Shown: one piece after another, positions 37,156-48,899 of the stretch
Numbering within the stretch: position 1 is the first letter of the stretch
Layout of the letters: each line of letters opens with the position of its first letter
Assembly (NCBI GenBank): GCA_963971405.1
Contig: OZ020485.1
Coordinates: forward strand, 5,146,001 to 5,210,000
Length of the DNA stretch: 64,000 bases
Direction: 5' to 3'
Origin: Psococerastis gibbosa
Lineage: Eukaryota; Arthropoda; Insecta; Psocodea; Psocidae
The notes under the pieces: generated by a model
The model's input: only the letters and a program-made list of their open reading frames with translations
Told to the model about the DNA's origin: nothing
The model's database searches: none
Translations under genes and position numbers: made by a program

Positions 37156-37688
37156 CTGTCGTGCGTATAATTTCAATGCAAGAAAGCATTATGTGTCATC
37201 AGCAAGGGATCTTTGATCGGCAAGTAGTGTATCCGAATATCACACCTCCTACATACAGTGTAAGGGATGAACCTACCCCATTATTTATATTTACGCTTTA
37301 GAGTAGGCTAAGTAAGGTTGAAAGTCTTAAATTCAAAATATATTGTTGTATTTTATTGATGTACTACGTACTAGTGCAGAAATATTAAGGGTTAAAGTAG
37401 GCAGATTAATTTGTCTGTAATCAATTTGCTTAAAATATTTCAGTGGCGGTGTGATTATGGGTGTCCCCGCTCTGGGCAGAGGGGCAGTTTCCATCCCCTT
37501 AGCACTTTTTTGAAAAAAATGCATACGGGAATAATATCAATAATGTCGGGAAATCCATGGGGTCATTGGCATTGGGCAATGAGTAGGCCTATCTCATCAG
37601 GAAATTATTTTATTATTAGTGTAGAGATTTGTCCCAGAATGGCCCAGATATAGGCAGAAGCCCCGCACTCACCATTGCTTATTGATTA

Positions 37689-37913
37689 ATAAATAAATAA
37701 ATAAATAAGGACTTTTTGTTCTATTACTAAGCCAACCTAGCGGAGTTAGGGCTATAAAGCCCTCTCTTACACTCAACTAGGAAGGCCCGGGACCGCCTGC
37801 TTTACATGCCCTCCGAAGCATGGCCTGAAAATGTAGCAAGTGTAGGACTCGAACCAACAACCTTTCGGGTGAAAGTTGGAGTCCGTACCACTACTTTACA
37901 TGTCCTGACTTCA
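37689..37913 (-). mobile_element. family A tRNA-derived SINE, 8-bp TSD
   Basis: ATTGATTA flanks it (37681-37688, 37914-37921). It lies upstream of OBP-A. Box B complement GGACTCGAACC at about 37845-37855 and an (AAAT)n tail at the left. Confidence 0.82.
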
Positions 37914-38039
37914 ATTGATTACAATTTGCAGTCATGCATCAGATTGGGATGGACTTTCTGGCTGCAAATTTTAAACTTTACGCCTTTCGCTATCTACATT
38001 CAATAGATGTAAATGTTTTATTTTGGAAAACAAGCCAAC

Positions 38040-38392
38040 GGCCTTACCATGTTGATTCCATTAGAGCAGAGCATGTTTCAAACTGCGGCAACTTGGTAGT
38101 GTGCACAGCGTTGGCAGGGGAACCTGGTGGGACATGATTATTCGCTTAGGCAGTATAAGTCGAGTCCTGGTCACCTCCGATTTAATCGTGTGACTTTACC
38201 ATGTTCCCCAAGTGGTTAGGAATCCACTATAATCAGGAGGTCCACCCTGTTAGTCAACCCCCCTTTCCCCGAGGTGAAAGAGTCTGCCCTTAGGGTGCCT
38301 CAAGTTAACAAACAGACTCACTCCCCCCGCCAGGCTGACAGGGTTGCTTAAAAGCAGAAATGCTGAAAGCAGGCGTTAGAAACAACAACATT
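38040..38392 (+). mobile_element. family B SINE-like repeat, (AAC)n tail
   Basis: Close to the 24357-24718 copy over its full length. Ends GAAACAACAACA. Confidence 0.78.
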
Positions 38393-38793
38393 TTGGAAAA
38401 CAATGGACTTACACTTCTTTAAAGCTAATCCAATGGATATGACGCAATTTTATATTAAACTGTCCGAAAGCGTGACTTTGTAAAAATTGGGAAGTCACGG
38501 AAATTGTCGAGTCCATGTTTGCTCATGAGGAAACTTTGATATCATTCATAAAATAAACTATGGGATACGACTGGCAAATAAGTCAGGAACCGTAATTGGC
38601 ACTTGTTGCGACTTATAATATGTTTCAGTTCTGTAGGGTGTATCCCGCACGCCTCTATGAAGGCATGGGAGCCCTAATTGTATTTTGTCTAATTACTGTA
38701 TTTGTTGGAAATAAAGAATTGTTATTATTATTATTATTATATTATATATAATTTATAGTATATACTATATGTTCAGGTAAAATTGTCTTATTC

Positions 38794-38955
38794 TTTCTTC
38801 TTCTTCTTCTAGCTCTACAGCCCTCGATGGGATATGGCCTGCTCAACAAAGCTCCTCCATCATTCTCGGTATTGCACGTCGCTGTATGGACTCCCAACTC
38901 GAGGAGGTCGGTTTCTATTTCGCCCTTCCAATTGTTTCGTGGACGTCCCAGCATA
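38794..38955 (-). pseudogene. LINE 3' fragment with (GAA)n tail
   Basis: Reverse complement: GGACGTCCACGAAACAATTG, ACCGACCTCCTCGAGTTGGG, GGGCTGTAGAGC, then (GAA)n. Related to 15343-16000 but more diverged. Confidence 0.7.
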
Positions 38956-40415
38956 GTAAGGGAAAATTATCTATCTTATAATTACCACAAAGAAAGGTTG
39001 AGTCTGGGTTTTACCTCCGGGCTGCACCAAAATTCTGACTTATTAGAATTTCAGACTGACGCATTACATCATGAAGCAGTAGGTACGTACTTCCAACCGT
39101 GTCGCTAGCATCTGCGGTCAACATCTTCACTGTTACTACGTAGACTATTAAGATTGTACCTTGCCAATTGAGTTGAGTGATATACACGCGCCTTTAGACC
39201 TGGGGATGCCCTGAGTATAGAAAACATGTGTAGCCTACAGGCACAGAAAAATAAAGAAAAATAAAAAAAAACAAGGCGTTGTTAAAAATTCGGACACTAA
39301 GTTGCCGAGATACGGTTGTAGACGTATACGTAATACCATAGAAGATCTCTTGCAGTATTATATGGTATAAAATACTGGCATTAAACGAACTTATGTTGAA
39401 GTGCCAACCACCTCGTTACAACCGAAATTAGAAGATTTTTATAAGTCCTCTAATTTCAACTCCCACAGAAGATGCCATCCGCAGATGTTGACGCAACGCT
39501 TGGAAGTACGCTTTCAGATCGACCAAGGCCTATTCACCCGGATTCTACTGCTCCATCATTTGACTTCGACCGTGAAAGCCGTTGTAATGATATTGGCGCA
39601 GTAAATATTACAAGAAACTAGCCGACTAGTTGCTCTAAACTCCAAAGCCCTTAGCGATCGACAGCACCACATGCAAGGCCGTGTCTAGGGGGGGTGGTCC
39701 AAGAGGTCCGGACACCCTCCGAAATAAAAGGGCTTTACACAGGATAGAATGGACTTTCGTCAATAAAATACGCTAAAAAAATTTGGACCCCCCTTCCTCA
39801 AAACAAAAACCTGGGCAGATGCAATGTTGACACTTTGAACTGGTTCGAGAATATTGGGGGGCAGTCAAGTTCACGATTTTTTGGCACTGAATTTCGTAGT
39901 CATTTAATTTTATTGTCTTATATGTGGCAAGTCATGATCGCCTGGGGACTTGGTTCGTGCACTACCCGGAATATTGACATTAGATTGGTTCGGAAAGTGT
40001 ATTTAATATTTATAAATCTCTAACCATTAACTAGCAAGGAGGGTCTCATGCGTTGATATTTATGATTACATGACTACATAGTTCGTTTGAAGTTGAGGGA
40101 AACTACTTACAGTTATACCGAGTCTTATCTGTACTTGGTTAAGTCATGCTGTCCTGTTATACAGCGCCAATGGGAAGCTAGTCACAGCTTGTCCATTATC
40201 GCTTGTAGTCGGTGTAGTTTGACATCGAGGACTTATACCAGTTTGTCAAAATGCATACGGAAACAATAGAAATCATATCCAAAATATATGGTGTCGTTGT
40301 CATTGGCTTCGGTTATAAAAACGTCCTTGGGGACATTGTTATTACCATACTGTCATATAGTTAAATTAAATATTTTACATGCATTAAATAGGGATATCCA
40401 ACAAAATTCCTCTAG
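38956..40415. other. no gene recognised; one dispersed motif
   Basis: 39476-39560 (GATGTTGACGCAACGCTTGG, GGATTCTACTGCTCCATCA) recurs at 60308-60385 and 61683-61772. 39677-39830 has a G-rich MITE-like left end. No gene is supported. Confidence 0.4.
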
Positions 40416-40968
40416 AAAACGCTCATTAGGCCGGTCTTACTCTATGGTGGGGAAGCCTGGGTGGTGAAAAGAAGGGACAGCCAGATGTTGGAAGTCTTTG
40501 AAAGGAGGATCCTCAGACTAGTGTTCGGAGGGATTATAGAGAACGGGCAATGGCGAATAAGATAAAACGAAGAGCTTCGAACTCTCTTTAACTCGCCGAG
40601 CATCACCGAGGAACTAAGAGCATGAAGACTCCAATGGACCGGTCACCCTTCAAGGATGCCCTCGACCAGGGCCGCGGCTAGAGTGTGGCAAGCCTAACCA
40701 GCAGGCAACCGACCACAGGGGCGACCTAGGATGAGATATGAGATGGTCTGACCAGCTCTCCGAGGATTTGAGAGCCTGCAGCATCCATTTCGACGCATGG
40801 AGTGAGTTGGCGGAGAATCGCGCGCTTTGGAGGGGCTTGGTGCGACAGGCGAGAGGTCCTCACCGGCCGATGGAGCCACCATAAGTCAAAGAAAGTGAAG
40901 TCAACAATATTCCTCAAAGTAGCTGAGTAATACCTCATGGTCTCAAAAAAAAAAAAAAAAAAAAAAAA
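40416..40968 (+). pseudogene. LINE RT C-terminal fragment with poly-A
   Basis: Translates with stops to LIRPVLLYGGEAWVVKR, VFERRILRLVFGGIIENGQW and GNRPQGRPRMRYE. It ends in about 24 A at 40945-40968, a retrotransposition tail. Several in-frame stops mark it as dead. Confidence 0.8.
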
Positions 40969-41164
40969 CGTGGAAATCCCTAATCAAAGAACGATGTATT
41001 TCAAATCGGTCTGTTAATAATATAGTGATAGCTCCAGCTAACACCGGAAGTGATAAAAGTAGAAGTACTGCACCTCCTCGTAGTGAACGTGGAAGGGCCT
41101 AGTGGCGACGCGACTGAACAGAGAGGGGACCTGGGTTGAGCCGAGATAAGCGTAAAACACATTC

Positions 41165-41375
41165 TTTTCTGTGCAGGGCACACTTTTGTCCTGGGGTTGC
41201 GAAACTGGCTCCGAGGGCGGAGAAACTCAATGATGAGTCAACGGCATAAAGATTAAGAAGGCAAGGGGAAACAACTCCATTACAATTTCCTAGTGTAGTC
41301 ATCATGTACATTTACCGTGCTGATGATCGCCAATCTTCGATAGAAGATACGTTAGAAGAAGAAGAAGAGGAAGAA
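41165..41375 (+). mobile_element. family I repeat, (GAA)n tail
   Basis: GTCAACGGCATAAAGATTAA, ATCGCCAATCTTCGATAGAAG and a (GAA)n tail. Confidence 0.6.
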
Positions 41376-41379
41376 GCAA

Positions 41380-42250
41380 TAATAGACTGACAAAAAAATA
41401 TATTTTAACTCAACTTGTGTGGGTTTCGTAATTGCATAATCAATGAATTAGTGCTGTAGACAATCCAGATATTTTGCTATTCTGCCATTTTAGTAGAAAA
41501 TGTAATTACACAGATTATGCTTTATTATGACTTATTAGACATTGTACTACCATTAAAACACAAATACACTGAAATTTTTTTTTAAATTTGTCTAAAAACC
41601 CAGCGTATGTTACTAAACCACCCTGCTCCTGGCCGGCTTAACAGTGTCTGCATGAATTGTTCACCCTGGCAAGTTGCTGCTAGTCAGTAATACCGTTACC
41701 CACAGCTGTTCTTCTGAAAAGTTTCTTATGATCCTCAGCAATACATTTTCTCCTTCCCAAGTTCTAGCTTGCTGGCTGGTTGGCAGCAACATGTGGCATC
41801 GAAGCCTCCACTCCCCTCGACCCTGGCACGCCCTCTTCAGCTCCCCGTAGGTGTTGGCCCCAACATCCTCAATCTTTTGCTCAGATATTCTTTTCTCTGG
41901 CGCCCAGGTCGGTTGACGATGCAGCTGACAAAGTTCTCCTGTCAGGTAAAGGAATTTCTTCAATCATTAAGCACAGTAGGTAGGTATTTGGCCACCTCGC
42001 GAAACCTCTACTAACGATACTAGAAAATGTCCCTAGCGACCTATTTAAAAGCTGTAACACTTGTGAAGTTCGTTCAAAGTTATGCCGGCTGTTCGCTCGA
42101 GGGGAAAGACAGGGAAGGGGTTGCGGGGGTTAGTTACAGCAGTGCCTTACGTTACCTGTGCTGTCGCCTACCTAGGTTTGCCGTTTAAATCACCCTTTGT
42201 TCTTCTCCCTATAAATAACGGTTCTTACAATTAGTCGAATAGAGACTCGC
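41380..42250. other. no gene recognised
   Basis: Overlapping frames on both strands at 41661-42014 carry no domain signature that I recognise. Confidence 0.35.
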
Positions 42251-42254
42251 AGAA

Positions 42255-42380
42255 GCTGCTTACACATTGAAACAGAAACTTCGAGTCCCACACTTCCTAC
42301 ATTTTCTGGCCATGCTTTGGAGTATGCAAAGCAAGTGGTCCGGGCCATCCTTTTTTAGTGTAAGAGCCCCCCTCTTTTTT
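42255..42380 (+). mobile_element. family A SINE fragment
   Basis: CTTCGAGTCCCACACTTCCTA, ATTTTCTGGCCATGCTTTGG and GGTCCGGGCC match the SINE body; the tRNA head is broken. Confidence 0.6.
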
Positions 42381-43108
42381 TTATATTACTAATAGTATAA
42401 GAAAAGGTTTTTAATTGCGGAAATTTTAGATTTCAACGGATTAACATGTTTTGAGTTCACAGTTCAAGGAACAAAAAAGTTGTTATGAAATATCTATGTC
42501 ACTCGGTCTGTCTGTTCCTCGATTTTTGGACAAACTACTCGATGAGTTTTGATGAATTTCAGCATGTTCTAAAACATCATATCTCGGGATCATTTTCTTT
42601 TATTTCAGTTTGAGCTAACTCAATTAAATTCCAAAGAAACGGCTCAGAAATGTTTTCTTAAAAACCGGTCCAATCGCAATGTGTGTCGAATAGCCTGTGT
42701 AAACATGAAAAGTATTGAGGAAAAGTTGTGTATGAAAATAACAACCAGTTTTATTTTTGATATTCATACCACACCATATAATGCTGGTTACAGAGAACGC
42801 ATAAAAATTAGCAATGCTTTAAATGTGCGTCCTCAGGAAACTTATCTTGGCCAACATCAATGCTTTTTTTTATTTTTATAAATAGGGGTACAGGTGTTAC
42901 CTGTGTGCACTTAAGCCTATTGGCCTATTATGCCCCCTACAACAAAGTATCTACATCACTTCTACATCACTTTCTCGAGGCCTGTCTCTCTCACGAGAGC
43001 CAGGATCTTGAGGGGATTCAGAAGTGGCAGGTCTTTTACATGTAACAGCAAGCTTTCCGAGCATGCTGCTCTTCTTCGTGCGATTGCATCGCATCGTCCT
43101 CCGCACCT

Positions 43109-43519
43109 TCATTGCAAAATCTGCAAGACTATAGTTGTCTCCCTAAGAGACTCCAGATATTTAACCCCAGGAGCAAAGACGCCAAGGCCTGTTCTTGGTT
43201 TGGTACTTCCTAGTCTAGAGCCATCAGTAAACCACTTGATTGTGTAACTATTGAGAATTCCTGCTGATTCGCAGCATTCTTTCATTGTCCCTAATATAGT
43301 TTCGAATTCCCTCCTAAAACAGTATTTTGGATGGATTCTATCGCTTGGCATATCCAGGCAGTGGTCAGACGTAGTCAGAGAGGCTAAGTCTTTCTTAATT
43401 GCACTCCTAATAATGCCATTTCTGCTGAAGTTTCCACTGCAACATGGAGGGGTGGGAAATCCAGTACTATCTCCATTGCTGCAGTGGGACATGATTACAT
43501 AGCCCCTGTAAAGCATCAT
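43109..43519 (-). pseudogene. RNase H domain remnant of a LINE
   Basis: The 136-aa minus frame ends YTIKWFTDGSRLGSTKPRTG followed by LGVFAPG, the first strand and DGS motif of the RNase H domain of LINEs in the Jockey/R1 range. Further downstream (toward 42930) the match is lost to stops. No RT motif is attached. This lineage is different from the other LINE pieces here. Confidence 0.75.
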
Positions 43520-43994
43520 GTTAGAGAATACGGGCTTCTGAATGTAGCCATAATTTGGATTATTCAGAGAAAAATTCTCATGTGGTTTGATTTTGCCGTG
43601 TCCATGAAGCCATGACCAATGGTATGGCTACAGCAGGAAAAGACAGGCTGAAACATCAATGCTTAATCTTATGCTTGATCTTGCACAATAATTTATAAGC
43701 CTTCTTTCTGGCACGATTCACTGTTGTTTTCTAAACAGTTTGATTACGAAATATATCATGAACTTTGCATAAATACAATTAATTTCAAGATCATGCGACG
43801 TGGGGTTTTGCTGTTGCATTAATTTTTTATGGAAATAGTGTCTACTCCAAGAATACACAACAGCGTCATCAGGGCAGTAGGGCGCCACAACGATGGACAA
43901 ATAATATACCTAGCACATGCTGAGAATCTACTCGAAAAAAGGCACAATATTTATGTCCAAACTGGGCAACTTCTAGACGAGGTTAATGGCAATG

Positions 43995-44640
43995 ATGTAG
44001 TATTATTTAACACAGGGTTAGTTGGACTTAAATTGCCAGCTGTGTTAATAGTAATTAGAGGCAGGGTCCTCACAATTAGGGCGGACGATTTAGTCCTGAT
44101 AAGAACTGATGGTTTCTGGACGATTGACTCATTGCACTTATATTCTTCCCTGGATTATTGAATAAATCCGATCCTTTTGAGGATTCGAACTACAGTTCGC
44201 CCGATAGAATTGTAAATTTTTCTAACTACTTGACCCAAACCCTCGCCAGAGTGTACTAGTTTGATACTTTTATACTTGAACTTCACTTTTTCCATAACCA
44301 ATCATAACGTGTGTAATTCCATTCTGGGCTCTCACAATGGGATCAGTACTCAGGGCCATGGGCCATGACTGTTGCTTCTTTTAGCTTCCTCTGCTTGAAA
44401 CCTGTCCCCCTAAGAATGATCCTTGCTTGTTATAGCGATGCCTTTCGCGGCCGGAGTCCCCTTATTATGATCCTTGCTTTGTCTCATTGGATTTGACTCC
44501 ACCCTAATTGTTCGATGACTGTGAGGTCTCTGCCCGTAATGACGAAGCCGAAGGGGGCGAGGGCCGTGCGTGAATGGCTAGGGAGCTTGCATGTCAAACG
44601 GGAGACCGTTAGTTTGAATCCTCAAGGGGAACGGATTTAC
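43995..44640. repeat. family D terminus plus tRNA-SINE-like pieces
   Basis: 44010-44085 matches the family D end (GGGTTAGTTGGACTTAAATT, TTAGAGGCAGGG). 44165-44200 (minus) and 44560-44640 (plus) carry tRNA-like parts: GGCTAGGGAGC, then AGTTTGAATCCTCAAGG. Confidence 0.5.
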
Positions 44641-44780
44641 TCAATAATTCACAGAAAAATACGGAAAGGAGAAAATTTACAGTGCACATATCGAGATATT
44701 TCCTTCTTACACTCGTAAAGATCAACACAATGCCAGTGACAACTCAGCTCCATGAATTATAATAATTGTGCGTGCTGCAG

Positions 44781-44817
44781 TATAAAACGGCAGTAGCTTC
44801 TTTACCAAAGTACTATT
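44781..44817 (+). promoter_or_regulatory. OBP-B core promoter
   Basis: TATAAAA at 44781-44787 is followed 25 nt later by CAAAGTACTATT at 44806-44817, then by the ATG at 44836. OBP-A has the same TATA-to-motif spacing and nearly the same motif, so the initiator region appears conserved between the two paralogs. Confidence 0.65.
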
Positions 44818-44835
44818 GATTCACGAGCAGTCATC

Positions 44836-47800
44836 ATGAAGGGGTTTTTCGCTGTTGGACTGTGCATGCTGGCGGTTGCTGCTGCAAGCCCCACAAAGGT
44901 AAGTAATTCAGAGTAGAAATGAAAAGAGCCCCCCCCCCCCTCTTTAATGATATAAACAAATTAGTCAAATTATGGCTCCGAGCCCCAGCTGCAGCATCAT
45001 ACTATTTAGTCAAAATTTGACAGTAACAACGCTACAAAACAAAAACGCCATGGCACTACAATCCAATGGTATAGGATCCTCTCTCTATTGGGGTCAGCAA
45101 TGAATGAATGAATGAATGAATGAATGAATGAATGAATGAATGAATAATGTATTTCCAATCTCTACAGGACAATAAACAGTACAAAAAAGAATAGTTTTGC
45201 CCCATGGCCTAGGCCCGTTGTAGGGGGAAAATTGTAATCTATACCAGACTAACTGATTTAAAGCAACTTAAATTTATTGGAAGTAAATATGTGTGAATGT
45301 ATGTATGGTATGGTGCACAAGTATGGACGTGATGTTATTTGGCATTGTTTACGACACTTGGGTTTCTATAAGACATTAAGGGGTTTTTTCCCTGAATACA
45401 TTATAGTTTGGTGAGTTTTTTATATCCATGTGTGCAATATGTCGTGTTTTCCCCTGCTAATGAAGTTAAGTTCCCCATTTGGGTTCCCTGTGTCAAGAGG
45501 AAAATATTACTTGCGTCGAGTTTCGTATCTCGATCTTCCGCTTCATAGTCTAGTATTCTAGCAGCTGGACTCTTCATAAACGAAATACTGACATATTTAA
45601 ATGAAATTCCCTTTGGCGTGCTGTAGTGTTCAGAATGACAATACAACTCTGCGATTTTACAAAAATAGTGTGCCTATATACCGGAAATCAAAACTTTGAA
45701 GGCGTGTCACATTTTCACAGAACAGCAGGAACGTGTTGCTCCGTTTCTAGGCTAAAACGGGGGAGGAGGTCAATCGAGAGACAGAAACTGGTAAATGTTT
45801 AGAAAATACGAAAAAAATTAATTGCTGCAATCTTAGATAAAGTCGTGCAAAAGATTAGGCCTGCAATATCTTAATATATGAAACTCGATGACTCTGTGGG
45901 GCACAGATTAAAGAGCAAGGCTACAACATCATATTTATATCTCAAAATCTTCTTTTCTCATTTTAGGCTAGCGATGCCGAATACGAGGCTAGGAAACAAG
46001 TAGATAGGAGCTTTTGCATGGCAGGAACTGGAGCCACCGAGGAGACTTTTGAGAAAGCCAAGGCTGGAACTCTGGACCCTAAGGATTCAAGCTTGTGGGT
46101 AAGCATACTTCAAGTATAAGTATAGTAATAAAACAAAAATCAATCTTTATTTAAGTATAAGATATGATAAGATATGATAAGATATGATACTTGCAGATAC
46201 ATAATTAATCATCTGTATAGTTTTTACTATGGGCTATACGATACATGATCGCAAAAATTCTAGGTAATAAAACTTGGGTGGGGAACGGTATTGAAGGTAG
46301 GTACTAGGTGGTAGTAGTAGTTCTTGGCTTCAGGGACTCGCTAGGTGGGTCCATAAGACCGCCCTGCTCTTCTACTGCAATTTGATCATATTGCTGAACT
46401 TCAGGAGCTCCCGCTGGCTGAGGTTCATTTGACACTCTCAGCCACTGCAAACTATACAAGTGTTTCAAACGTGAACGCCAGATTGCTGGACAGTCTGCTA
46501 CTAGGTACCATCCTCATTCGTTTTCACTTTCACAACAGCGTGACTCAGGTTTAACTGCATTTCGATTCACGAAAGGGTCCCTCGTATCCTCTGAGGAGCA
46601 TTGGCCTAAATTCCCAAAATTTCTGGGGGCGGGGGGGCTTTAGGACCCCATGACTTTGATCCCCCGGAGAAACAAATTGATAAATAGGCCCAAATTAGTG
46701 AAGTTTTACGAATATTATTCCCTGGAGAAGGGGGGGCCCGGGGGTCTATCCCTGAGAAAAGAAATTGATGAATAGGCCCAAATAATTAGTGAGGTCTCTC
46801 GGTAACTTCCCTTTCTTTATTGTGGATACTATGCCTTTCACCTCCATAACGTCTTTGTCACCAGAAATTCTGGAGGGGGGGGGGCTACGGATGATGCTTC
46901 TGGGGGGGGGGGCTTAGCCCAGCCCCCCCCCCCTATTTACGCCAATGTTTGCAAACAGAAAAAATTGATGAATCGGCCCAAATTAGTGAGGTTTTACGCA
47001 TTTTGCAAGCAGTACAATTGAGATATTATAACGACGAATAAATCTACCACTGAGGGTGGTCCGGAGAAAAATTTGGAAAAAAATAGCTCTGAAGTATTGG
47101 GGTTTTAAGCATTTTGAGTAATATATTTTTTGTGAAAGTACATGGTCTATATGTTGATTTTTTCCATGTAAAATAAGCATACTAAGAATTAATTTCCCTT
47201 TCGTTATTGTGAATACTATGCCTTTAGCCTCCATAACGTCTTTGTCACCAGAAATCCAGGTGGAGCTACGGGTGAACTCCCCCAGGACCCCCCTATTTAC
47301 GCCAATGCTGAGGAGGGCAATTACTCTCTGCGCGTCACTACGCCCGAGTCCCGGAGCTCCTCTTTTAGCTTTACTAAATGGTCGGCAATGTATAATAATT
47401 ATACAAGATATATTATATATTGTGAATGCCAAGTTAGCTGGTAATGTAGGCCCAATGCAGTTGAAGAACGTATAGCTGTATTTGGGTTTCAGAGATACAC
47501 AGCTTGCATGATGATGGTAAAACGCGGATCACTGACAGTCGACGGAAAATTTGTCGCGAAAGAAATGACCGGTGACATGACCCAAGAAGATGCTGACAAG
47601 TTAAACGCTGTTGAGAAGAAGTGCGACAAGGACGAAGGTGATTTTATAATACAGTAAATAGAACAAGGAATAGGAATAATGTTTAATCTCATCTTAGTGA
47701 GAAGGTAAACAGTCAACAATAGTCATATGGTTTGAAAAAACCCCCAACTAGAAATCTTGCAAAAGCTGGAAAACATTATTTTATTACCAAAATTCGCAAA

Positions 47801-48861
47801 TGGATCTTTACAACCCACAGCTTTACCATTAAACAGTAGGGCGCAGATAGTTCTGATGTTGTTGTGATGTCGGAACACTGAAAAAAAATTGGAAAGGCCG
47901 TTTCGTTTCCTTTATTATTTGAAACAACGGACAACACAGAAAGTTTAACACTATCGCATTTTGACTTTACCTGTCTGGGTTGTATGGCACCATTCGGTTT
48001 TCATAAACAGTTAAGGAATTCCTCGTATGCGGTTTCCTGTATTGTCTAGTATGGCGTAGAAATTTAAAGCAATTAAAAGAGCTTCTTGTTTGCAATGCAG
48101 AGGCTCCTAAGGAAGGATTGAAAGACAAGGTTGTGCACAAATTCGATGACATGAAAAATTGGCTTAGCTCTGTCCACGATAAGTTCCATCCTTCCTTCAT
48201 TCCCCGACTGAACGCACCTTCCAAGAACAATGCGCCCGCAGATCCAAGTATGACCTCTTTATTTCGTAGCTTAATATTAACCAGATAGCGTACCTATTTA
48301 AAGGGTTATTGGACGATATTTTAATGGACCATTGAAATGCTATTTGGAGTTCAATGGTTTCACATTAACATATTGTAGCAGATATAATCTTTTGAAATAT
48401 TAAATGTTGTCATGGTGATTCAACTGACTAATGTTTATCAAGAAGTTCAGAAGGCGGCCATTCCACCGGCGATTTTACTTCATTATTTGATTTTGGTAAT
48501 TTCGTCATTGACGTTTGTTTTTCGTTTTAAGGAGACTGTTAGGTAGATACTTAACATATCTATTATAAATTAAGTTATAATATGGTAGAGAATTATTAAT
48601 GATGTCTGCTTAAAACAAATAACAAACGTCAATGACAAAATTCATAAAATCAAATATGAAGTAACATCGCCGGTGGAATGGCCACCGAAATACAGGTGTA
48701 GATGGCAAATACAAAAAAAAAATAGCTAGGTAGGTAGTTGATAGCGTCCTGTTGTTCTCTTTCAGCTAGCCTATTTTCTTTTTTCAGCCCCATCTGCTGA
48801 CACCATGAAAACCTATGGATGCTACAAGGACGGTATGACCGAAGTCTTCACTTGGTTTTAA
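44836..48861 (+). CDS. OBP-B: Minus-C odorant-binding protein with extra exon, 5 exons, 186 aa
   Basis: Exons are 44836-44898, 45967-46098, 47493-47637, 48101-48247 and 48788-48861. All junctions are GT-AG, with phases 0, 0, 1, 1. The start is supported by a signal peptide (MKGFFAVGLCMLAVAAAS) and a TATA box 55 nt upstream. The mature protein has four cysteines: C1 in SFCMAG, C3 in RYTAC, C4 in KKCDK and C6 in TYGCYKD. C2 is replaced by arginine and the C5 position (nine before C6) is serine, so this is a Minus-C OBP and the closest paralog of OBP-A. Exon 4 adds 49 codons between C4 and C6, giving 186 aa against about 130-145 for most OBPs. The added part is charged, with a likely amphipathic stretch (KDKVVHKFDDMKNWL) and a proline/asparagine-rich end. 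Expected role: secreted carrier of small hydrophobic ligands. The function of the added loop is unknown. Confidence 0.92.
45101..45144 (+). repeat. (TGAA)11 microsatellite in OBP-B intron 1
   Basis: Eleven perfect TGAA units. A likely length-variable marker. Confidence 0.95.
46595..46980. repeat. G-rich repeat block in OBP-B intron 2
   Basis: Repeated pieces of AATTGATRAATAGGCCCAAA and several runs of 7-12 G, ending GGGGGGCTTAGCCCAGCCCC. It looks like stacked MITE remnants related to 51900-52350. No clean termini. Confidence 0.45.
48101..48247 (+). other. OBP-B exon 4, symmetric 147-nt cassette
   Basis: This exon is flanked by phase-1 introns on both sides and is a multiple of three, so it can be skipped without a frameshift. 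Skipping would give a 137-aa protein close to OBP-A in length. Its donor (gtatga) is weaker than the gtaagt-like donors of exons 1 and 2. I saw no matching exon in intron 3 of OBP-A. Whether it is constitutive or alternative needs RNA evidence. Confidence 0.7.
48453..48686. mobile_element. MITE, group iii, in OBP-B intron 4
   Basis: Ends GGCGGCCATTCCACCGGCG and CGCCGGTGGAATGGCCACC. GAA lies on both sides (48450-48452, 48687-48689). The right arm has a deletion after GATGTCTGCT. 234 bp. Confidence 0.82.
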
Positions 48862-48891
48862 TTAAGCTGCACGGAGTGCTGACAAAATAGC

Positions 48892-48897
48892 ATTAAA
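48892..48897 (+). terminator. possible OBP-B poly(A) signal
   Basis: ATTAAA, a common variant signal, lies 31 nt after the stop codon. No AATAAA is closer. OBP-A also has ATTAAA shortly after its stop (minus strand, 32694-32689). Cleavage sites are not known. Confidence 0.4.
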
Positions 48898-48899
48898 TT

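Noticed and set aside
39677..39830. Complete hAT-like MITE beginning CAAGGCCGTGTCTAGGG
   Set aside because: The right end does not mirror the left and no 8-bp duplication was found.
45101..45144. Tandem array that could suggest CRISPR-like repeats
   Set aside because: It is a perfect TGAA microsatellite without spacers, in a eukaryotic intron.
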